Assembly: GCA_035552395.1 (NCBI GenBank)
Contig: DASZLL010000011.1
Location: 1 to 12,049, forward strand
Reading direction: 5' to 3'
From: Bog-473 sp035552395
GTDB taxonomy: Bacteria > Actinomycetota > Acidimicrobiia > Acidimicrobiales > RAAP-2
Length of the DNA: 12,049 nt
Positions 6,993-12,049 of this stretch are shown piece after piece; position 1 is the first letter of the stretch; each line of letters opens with the position of its first letter. The position numbers and the translations under genes are program-made. The notes beneath the pieces were generated by a model. It did not search any database, was not told the origin of the DNA, and worked only from the letters and a program-made list of their open reading frames with translations.

Positions 6993-8009
6993 ATGACCGT
7001 GCGGGTCGGGATCAACGGCTTCGGGCGCATCGGGCGGAACTTCCTGCGCGCCGTGCTGGCCACCGGCGCCGACGTCGACGTGGTCGGCGTCAACGACCTC
7101 ACCTCGCCCAAGACGCTGGCGCACCTGCTGCGCTACGACTCGACCCACGGCCGCCTGCCGGTGCCGGTCGACGTCGAGGGCAACGACCTCCTGGTCGGCG
7201 ACCGCCACATCCGCGTCATGGCCGAGCGGGACCCGGCGCAACTGCCCTGGGACCTGCTCGGGGCCGACGTGGTGATGGAGTCCACCGGGATCTTCACCAG
7301 CCGGGAGCAGGCGGCGGCGCACCTGGGTGGCACGGTCAAGCGGGTCATCATCTCGGCACCCTCGGGCGACGCCGACGCCACCCTCGTGATGGGCGTCAAC
7401 GACCAGGAGTACGACCCCGAGAAGGACGTGGTGATCTCGAACGCCTCGTGCACGACGAACTGCTTCGTCCCCATGGTCAAGGTGATCGACGACGAGTTCG
7501 ACATCGTAAGCGGGCTCATGACGACGGTGCACGCGTACACCAACGACCAGAACCTGCTCGACCTGCCGCACACGGACCTGCGGCGGGCGCGGGCGGCGGC
7601 CAACAACATCGTGCCGACGGGGACCGGCGCGGCGCGGGCCACCGGGCTGGTGCTGTCCGCCATGAAGGGCCGTCTGGATGGGACGTCGCTGCGGGTGCCG
7701 GTGCCGGCGGGCTCGATCACCGACTTCACCGCCGTCGTGCAGGGCAACCCGTCGGTGGCCGACGTCAACGCCGCCTTCGCCACGGCCGCAGCCAAACCGC
7801 CGCTCGACAAGGTGCTCGAGTACACCGAGGACCCGATCGTCTCGAGCGACATCGTCGGGTCGCCGGCCTCGTGCACCTTCGACGCCGGTCTGACCATGGT
7901 CATGCCGATCAACGACGCCATGTCGCTCGTCAAGACGTTCGGCTGGTACGACAACGAGTGGGGCTACTCGAACCGCCTGGTCGACCTGACCGTCCTGGTC
8001 GGCGGCTGA
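6993..8009 (+). CDS. gap: Glyceraldehyde-3-phosphate dehydrogenase, type I
   Basis: 338 residues, full length. It oxidises glyceraldehyde 3-phosphate to 1,3-bisphosphoglycerate with NAD+ and phosphate in the cytosol. The Rossmann motif GINGFGRIGR (6–15), N34–D35 in VGVNDLT and the LPH segment (191–193) fit an NAD-dependent GapA. The active site is SNASCTTNC (149–157) with nucleophile C153, and H180 in TVHAYTNDQ. Later motifs are LRRARAAANNIVPTGTGAA (197–214), RVPVPAGSITDF (234–245) and WYDNEWGYSNR (318–328). Position 210 is Gly where Ser or Thr is usual (PTSTG), next to the phosphate site. The ATG at 6993 has an AGAGAAGG ribosome binding site 5 nt upstream. pgk follows after a 65 bp gap with no visible terminator, so gap, pgk and tpiA are likely co-transcribed. 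Confidence 0.98.
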   Translation: MTVRVGINGFGRIGRNFLRAVLATGADVDVVGVNDLTSPKTLAHLLRYDSTHGRLPVPVDVEGNDLLVGDRHIRVMAERDPAQLPWDLLGADVVMESTGIFTSREQAAAHLGGTVKRVIISAPSGDADATLVMGVNDQEYDPEKDVVISNASCTTNCFVPMVKVIDDEFDIVSGLMTTVHAYTNDQNLLDLPHTDLRRARAAANNIVPTGTGAARATGLVLSAMKGRLDGTSLRVPVPAGSITDFTAVVQGNPSVADVNAAFATAAAKPPLDKVLEYTEDPIVSSDIVGSPASCTFDAGLTMVMPINDAMSLVKTFGWYDNEWGYSNRLVDLTVLVGG

Positions 8010-8074
8010 ACGGCCGAGGCTGCGTGGCTGAGCGGAGCGGTGCGGGTCCTTCGGAGTCCTCTGGGTCTTCGGGG

Positions 8075-9256
8075 ATGACGGTCGACCCCCGGCGCGGCAT
8101 CCCACTGCTGAGCGACCTGCCGCCCCTGGAGGGCAAGCGGGTGCTCGTGCGGGTCGACTTCAACGTCCCGCTGCACATCGGCGTCCGCGGCCGGGCCACC
8201 GTGGCCGACGACTTCCGCATCAACGCCGCGCTGCCGACGCTGCGCCGGCTGCTCGACGAGGGCGCCGAGGTCACCGCGGCGTCGCACCTCGGCCGGCCGT
8301 CGGGCGCGCCCGACGCACGCTGGGAGATGGACCCGGTGCGCGAGCGCCTCGCCGCGCTGTGTCCCGGCGTCACCTTGACCGAGAACCTGCGCTTCGACCC
8401 GGGCGAGAAGTCGAACGACCCGGCCTTCGTGCAGCGCCTGATCGAGGGGTACGACGCCTACGTCGACGAGGCCTTCGGCGCGGCGCACCGCAGCGACGCC
8501 TCGATCGTGGGCCCGCCGCAGTTCCTTCCGAGCGCGGCCGGCCTGCGCTTCGCCCGCGAGGTCGAGGTCCTGGGCGGCCTTTTGTGCGCGCCGGTGCGGC
8601 CCTTCGTGGCCGTGGTCGGCGGGGCCAAGGTGGCGGACAAGCTCTCGGTCCTCAAGGTGCTGGCCACCAAGGTGGACACGCTCATCGTCGGCGGCGGCAT
8701 GGCCTTCACCTTCATGGCGGCCCGCGGCCAGCAGATCGGCAGCTCGCTGCTCGACGAATCGCACCTCGACGACTGCCGGGAGCTGCTGGCGTCGGGGGTC
8801 CGCATCCTCCTGCCGACCGACACCCGGGCCCTCGAGCCGGGCGCGTCGTTCGGGCCGCCGAACGAGGGCGTGGGGTCGCGGGGGAGCGTCAAGGTGATCG
8901 AGGGCGACCTGCCCGACGGCTGGACCGGGCTCGACATCGGGCCCGACTCGGCCGCGGCGTTCGCGGCGGCGGTCGGCGACGCCGGCACCGTCTTGTGGAA
9001 CGGGCCGCTCGGCGCGTTCGAGGACCCGCGTTTCGCCCGCGGCACCAAGGTGGTGGCCCAGGCCGTGGCCGAGGCGCCGGCCTTCACGGTGGTCGGCGGC
9101 GGCGACAGTGCCAGCGCGCTGGAGGAGCTCGGCCTGTGCGATCAGGTGGGGTACCTCTCGACGGGGGGCGGCGCATCGCTGTCGTTCATCGAGTCCGAGG
9201 GGCACCTCCCGGGGATCGACGCCCTGCGCCAGGCCTCGAACGCCCCGCAGGGGTGA
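8075..9256 (+). CDS. pgk: Phosphoglycerate kinase
   Basis: 393 residues from ATG 8075. It transfers phosphate from 1,3-bisphosphoglycerate to ADP. Motifs: VLVRVDFNVPL (23–33), SHLGRP (70–75), ENLRF (103–107), YVDEAFGAAHR (129–139), VVGGAKVADKL (180–190), IVGGGMAFTF (204–213), LDIGPDS (286–292), WNGPLGAFE (308–316), GGGDSASA (341–348) and STGGGASLSF (362–371). The substrate-binding arginines and the nucleotide site are present. The N-domain lacks roughly 20–25 residues normally found just before ENLRF: only CPGVTLT (96–102) joins the two parts. The start is uncertain: no good ribosome binding site precedes ATG 8075, whereas an in-frame GTG at 8024 has GAGG 4 nt upstream and would add a 17-residue Gly/Ser-rich leader. 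ATG is preferred because it already gives a normal N-terminus. The TGA overlaps the tpiA GTG by 4 nt. Confidence 0.96.
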   Translation: MTVDPRRGIPLLSDLPPLEGKRVLVRVDFNVPLHIGVRGRATVADDFRINAALPTLRRLLDEGAEVTAASHLGRPSGAPDARWEMDPVRERLAALCPGVTLTENLRFDPGEKSNDPAFVQRLIEGYDAYVDEAFGAAHRSDASIVGPPQFLPSAAGLRFAREVEVLGGLLCAPVRPFVAVVGGAKVADKLSVLKVLATKVDTLIVGGGMAFTFMAARGQQIGSSLLDESHLDDCRELLASGVRILLPTDTRALEPGASFGPPNEGVGSRGSVKVIEGDLPDGWTGLDIGPDSAAAFAAAVGDAGTVLWNGPLGAFEDPRFARGTKVVAQAVAEAPAFTVVGGGDSASALEELGLCDQVGYLSTGGGASLSFIESEGHLPGIDALRQASNAPQG

Positions 9257-10041
9257 CGGCCCGGCGCCCGCTGGTCAGCGGGAACTGGAAGATGCACCAC
9301 GACCACATCGAGGCGCTGCACACCGTGCGCGACCTCGGCCTGCGCGTGAAGCCCGAGGACGTCGCCCGCGTGGACGTCTCGGTCCACCCGCCGTTCACCG
9401 ACCTGCGCACCGTGCAGACGTTGGTCGAGAAGGAGCATCTCCCGCTCGCGCTCGGCGCGCAGCACTGCTCCTCCGAGGACGCCGGCGCGTTCACGGGTGA
9501 GGTGAGCCCGCGCTTCTTGGCCCGCCTCGGGACGACCTACGTCATCGTCGGGCACTCGGAGCGGCGCACCCTCTTCGGCATGGACGACGCGACGGTGGCC
9601 GCCACGCTGCGGGCGGTGCTACGCCACGAGATGACGCCGATCGTCTGCGTGGGCGAGTCAGAGGAACAGCGCGAGGCGGGCCACACCGAGAGCGTGCTGG
9701 AGGAGCAGGTGCTCGCCGCGCTCGCCGGGCTGGCGGCCGAGGTGCTGGCCGGGCTGGTCCTGGCGTACGAGCCGATCTGGGCCATCGGGACGGGGAAGGC
9801 GGCGACGGCGATGGACGCAGAGGACGCCTGCGTCTTCATCCGGTCCCTGGTCGCGAAGGTCGGCGGCGAAGAGGCGGCGGCGGGCGTGCGGATCCAGTAC
9901 GGCGGGTCGGTGAACGGCGAGAACGCGGCCGACCTGATGAGCGAGCCCGACGTGGACGGCCTGCTCGTCGGGGGCGCCAGCCTCGAGGCGGCGAAGTTCA
10001 CCGACGTCATCCGGGCCACCGCCGCCTGCTACCGTTCCTAG
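9253..10041 (+). CDS. tpiA: Triosephosphate isomerase
   Basis: 262 residues, typical length. It interconverts dihydroxyacetone phosphate and glyceraldehyde 3-phosphate as a TIM-barrel dimer. Catalytic residues are in place: N11 and K13 in SGNWKM (9–14), H101 in VGHSERR (99–105) and E173 in AYEPIWAIGTGK (171–182), which leads into the mobile loop 6. The phosphate grip is YGGSV (216–220) and LLVGGASL (237–244). The GTG start overlaps the pgk stop (GTGA), and no separate strong ribosome binding site is seen, so translation by coupling from pgk is likely. Initiation at GTG leaves the usual short N-terminus before the NWK motif. It completes a gap–pgk–tpiA cluster. Confidence 0.97.
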   Translation: MTARRPLVSGNWKMHHDHIEALHTVRDLGLRVKPEDVARVDVSVHPPFTDLRTVQTLVEKEHLPLALGAQHCSSEDAGAFTGEVSPRFLARLGTTYVIVGHSERRTLFGMDDATVAATLRAVLRHEMTPIVCVGESEEQREAGHTESVLEEQVLAALAGLAAEVLAGLVLAYEPIWAIGTGKAATAMDAEDACVFIRSLVAKVGGEEAAAGVRIQYGGSVNGENAADLMSEPDVDGLLVGGASLEAAKFTDVIRATAACYRS

Positions 10042-10061
10042 CCTGAGCAGGCGATTTGCCG

Positions 10062-10089
10062 CTCCAGGCTTGAGCTGGAGGATCCTCCG
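10062..10089 (+). promoter_or_regulatory. secG ribosome binding site inside a hairpin
   Basis: The secG ribosome binding site GGAGGA (10077–10082) lies 7 nt before the TTG start. Its GGAG is the 3' arm of a perfect 6-bp stem, CTCCAG (10062–10067) with CTGGAG (10075–10080), loop 7 nt. The same bases are also half of the palindrome GGAGGATCCTCC (10077–10088), which could form an alternative 4-bp stem. Either structure would hide the site. Possible translational control is inference; no ligand-binding domain is visible. Confidence 0.4.
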
Positions 10090-10338
10090 TTGTTGGCAAC
10101 CTTGACGGCCGTCACCTGGATTTACGTGGTAGTCGAGGTCCTCAGCGCGCTCGGACTGATCTTCCTCATCCTGATGCACAGCGGCAAGGGCGGCGGCCTG
10201 TCCGACATGTTCGGCGGCAGCGTGGGGGCGGCCGCACAGGGCTCGACGGTGGTGGAGCGGAACCTCGACCGCATCACGGTCACGGTGGCCATCATCTTCG
10301 CCCTCTGCACGGTGACGCTGGATCTCCGGCTGCAGTGA
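10090..10338 (+). CDS. secG: Preprotein translocase subunit SecG
   Basis: 82 residues, normal SecG size. SecG is the small non-essential partner of SecY and SecE in the plasma-membrane protein-conducting channel. Two membrane segments are visible, about residues 8–28 and 62–78, separated by the family signature LILMHSGKGGGLSDMFGGS (26–44). The start is TTG at 10090, supported by GGAGGA 7 nt upstream; no ATG or GTG further in preserves the first membrane segment. It lies 48 bp after tpiA, the usual actinobacterial position, and its TGA overlaps the GTG of the following lipoprotein gene by 4 nt. The unusual start codon and the hairpin over the ribosome binding site suggest modest, possibly controlled, translation. 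Confidence 0.94.
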   Translation: MLATLTAVTWIYVVVEVLSALGLIFLILMHSGKGGGLSDMFGGSVGAAAQGSTVVERNLDRITVTVAIIFALCTVTLDLRLQ

Positions 10339-12049
10339 CGGGCCGGGGCCGACGCCCCCGGCGCTGGCGCTGGCGCGAGCTGGTCGGGCTGGTCTCGGCC
10401 CTGGGCGCAGTGGCGGTGGTGGCCTCCGCCTGTGGGGGGCCGAGCGGCGGCAGCACGACGGTGACCTACGTCGCGGTGAGCAACGGCGCCATCTCCTTCG
10501 GCATGACCGGGAGCCCGACGGGCTGCAACCCGAACACGCCGTCGGGTGACACGCCCGGGACCCTGACCGTGCTGGGCGGGGTGCTCCCCAGCCCGTACGT
10601 GCCCGACGTCGAGACCACCCAGGGCGAACCCGAGGCGAACTCCGCGTTCATTCAGCAGGCCGAGGTCGTCAACACGAAACCCGAGACGATCGTGTACACC
10701 CTCAACCCGAAGGCCGTCTGGTCCGACGGGGTGCCGATCACGGCGGCCGATTTCGAGTACGCCTGGGAACAGCAGCGCGGGAACCCGGACGGAACCTCGA
10801 CCGACGTCGTGAGCATCGCCGGCTACCGCGACGTCGCGTCGGTGACCGGGTCGAACGGGGGCCACACCGTCACCGTGAAATTCAAGAACACGTTCGCGGA
10901 CTGGCAGATGCTGTTCGCCAACCTGCTCCCCGCCCACGTCATGGAGAAGGAGGGTTGGAACCCCAACTGCTCCACCGTCAGCCCCAGCATCGACCTGTCG
11001 GGCGGGCCCTTCGAGATCGGAAGCGTGTCGGGCTCGACGATCAAGCTGGTGCAGAACCCGAAGTGGTGGGGGACTCCGGCCAACGCCAAGTCGATCACCG
11101 TGCACGTGGCGTCCTCGACCGCGCAGCTGGCGTCGTGGATGAGCACCGGGTTCGTGCAGGTGGCCGAGCCCGCGACGGTGACCCCGTCCTTCCTCACCGA
11201 CATGACGGGGCTGCCGGCGGTGGAGAGCGACGTCGACACGTCGGCGACGCAGCTGGAGCTCGCGATGGCCAGCTCGCTCGAGGCGAGGCTCTCGCCCGAC
11301 CTGCGTACGGCCATCGCGCTGTCGATCAATCGCCAGGACCTCCTCAATCAAGCGGCGGGTTGGGCGGTCCCGGGGATCGCGGTGGGGGACAGCCACATCT
11401 ACGTGCAGGGGCAGCAGGGGTACAAGCCGGCCCCGACCTCGGCGGTACCCACGACGACCATTCCGCCCGCGACGTCGTCGACATCGACCACGGTGATCGG
11501 CGCCGGAGGCACCGTGAACTTCCCCCTTACGCCGGTGCCGGACCAGGCGGCGGCGTTCCTCGCGGCGTCGGGGTTGGTCCGCACGCCGGACTCGCCCTAT
11601 TACCACTCAGCCTTCGGCGTGCCCTTCACGCTGCACCTGGCCTTCGACCAGAGCGACCCGTGGGCGGCGTCGGCCGCCCCGATGATCCGTGACGACCTGG
11701 TGGCCGCGGGGTTGGACACCCAACTCGAGGCGATGAGCTCGGTGGCGGCGGCGGGCGAAGCGCTGGCCGGCGGTTACGCCGACCTGGCGGTGTTCCCCGT
11801 GACCTTCACCCCCTACCTGAGCCAGACGCTGGCCTGGTACACGACGCTGCTCGGCCCGGCGGGCAAGAACGGGTCGCAGGACTGGACGGGGTACGACAAC
11901 ACGGCGTTCGAGCAGCTGGTGGAGACGGCGTCGCAGCAGCTGAACCCGAACACGGCGGCAGGGATTTACGCGCAGGCGGACACCCAGTTATGGGACCAGA
12001 TGGTGTCCCTCCCCTTGTACGCCGAGCCGGCGGCGCTGGCGTGGAGCCG
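10335..12049 (+). CDS. ABC transporter substrate-binding lipoprotein, peptide-type family 5 (C-terminus beyond window)
   Basis: 571 complete codons from a GTG overlapping the secG stop; the frame is still open at the window end. The N-terminus is a lipoprotein signal: Arg-rich residues 4–14, hydrophobic 16–31 and lipobox ASAC with C33 as the lipidated residue. The mature part matches the SBP_bac_5 (oligopeptide/dipeptide/nickel) family: AVWSDGVPITAADFEYAWE (127–145), FKNTFADWQMLFANLLPAHV (183–202), GGPFEIGSVSGSTIKLVQNPKWW (223–245), LRTAIALSINRQDLL (323–337) and YAQADTQLWDQMVSLPLY (545–562). It would capture a peptide or similar solute outside the membrane for an ABC permease, probably encoded beyond the window. 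A Thr/Pro/Ser-rich stretch (364–391) interrupts the fold where relatives have ordinary sequence. Substrate cannot be read from the sequence. The secG overlap suggests coupled translation. Confidence 0.9.
   Translation, partial: MTGRGRRPRRWRWRELVGLVSALGAVAVVASACGGPSGGSTTVTYVAVSNGAISFGMTGSPTGCNPNTPSGDTPGTLTVLGGVLPSPYVPDVETTQGEPEANSAFIQQAEVVNTKPETIVYTLNPKAVWSDGVPITAADFEYAWEQQRGNPDGTSTDVVSIAGYRDVASVTGSNGGHTVTVKFKNTFADWQMLFANLLPAHVMEKEGWNPNCSTVSPSIDLSGGPFEIGSVSGSTIKLVQNPKWWGTPANAKSITVHVASSTAQLASWMSTGFVQVAEPATVTPSFLTDMTGLPAVESDVDTSATQLELAMASSLEARLSPDLRTAIALSINRQDLLNQAAGWAVPGIAVGDSHIYVQGQQGYKPAPTSAVPTTTIPPATSSTSTTVIGAGGTVNFPLTPVPDQAAAFLAASGLVRTPDSPYYHSAFGVPFTLHLAFDQSDPWAASAAPMIRDDLVAAGLDTQLEAMSSVAAAGEALAGGYADLAVFPVTFTPYLSQTLAWYTTLLGPAGKNGSQDWTGYDNTAFEQLVETASQQLNPNTAAGIYAQADTQLWDQMVSLPLYAEPAALAWS

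Noticed and set aside
6708..8105. 465-codon minus-strand frame opposite yvcK and gap
   Set aside because: Arg/His/Val-rich antisense translation spanning two genuine genes; no motifs and no ribosome binding site.
7964..9205. 413-codon minus-strand frame opposite pgk
   Set aside because: Shadow of pgk third-position GC bias; no family features.
10122..11606. 494-codon minus-strand frame opposite secG and the lipoprotein gene
   Set aside because: Antisense to two well-supported genes and compositionally biased.
1..12049. CRISPR arrays, insertion sequences, tRNA or rRNA genes, prophage or defence genes
   Set aside because: No spaced direct repeats, transposase motifs, terminal inverted repeats or tRNA-like cloverleaf were noticed on either strand.

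Overview
The window is GC-rich DNA whose gene order, uvrC–rapZ–yvcK–gap–pgk–tpiA–secG, is the classic Actinomycetota arrangement. Short overlaps between genes, GTG and TTG starts and an actinobacterial-looking RapZ nucleotide loop (GAGRST) agree with this. The usual whiA gene between yvcK and gap is absent, and PGK has a shortened N-domain segment. A deep-branching actinobacterium such as a member of the Acidimicrobiia is possible, but that is inference and no species can be named.

Left part, minus strand (1–3206). The window opens inside a secreted protein built of tandem bacterial Ig-like domains (5' end at 1109, C-terminus beyond the window edge). Upstream of it lie a two-domain DUF427 protein (1272–2036) and quinolinate synthase NadA (2112–3206). 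The 162 bp between the DUF427 gene and the Ig-like gene holds two GC-rich hairpins and a good -10 box for the Ig-like gene. A second 162 bp spacer separates nadA from the divergent uvrC and carries a 7-bp inverted repeat.

Right part, plus strand (3369–12049). Eight genes run head to tail with overlaps of 4–8 bp or gaps of 65 bp or less: uvrC, rapZ, yvcK, gap, pgk, tpiA, secG and a substrate-binding lipoprotein of an oligopeptide-type ABC importer, cut by the window end. No clear terminator is visible between them, so one long transcript is likely. It would combine nucleotide excision repair, two regulators of cell-wall and central carbon metabolism (RapZ, YvcK), the triose-phosphate segment of glycolysis, a subunit of the SecYEG translocon, and a Sec-exported lipoprotein.

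Most of the window is well-known housekeeping sequence, and I found no mobile element, CRISPR array, RNA gene or obviously new system. The best second-look items are the missing whiA, the hairpin over the secG ribosome binding site, the secG/lipoprotein overlap, the Thr/Pro-rich insert in the binding protein, the PGK deletion and the Ig-like surface protein. No stretch longer than about 165 bp is without a gene.
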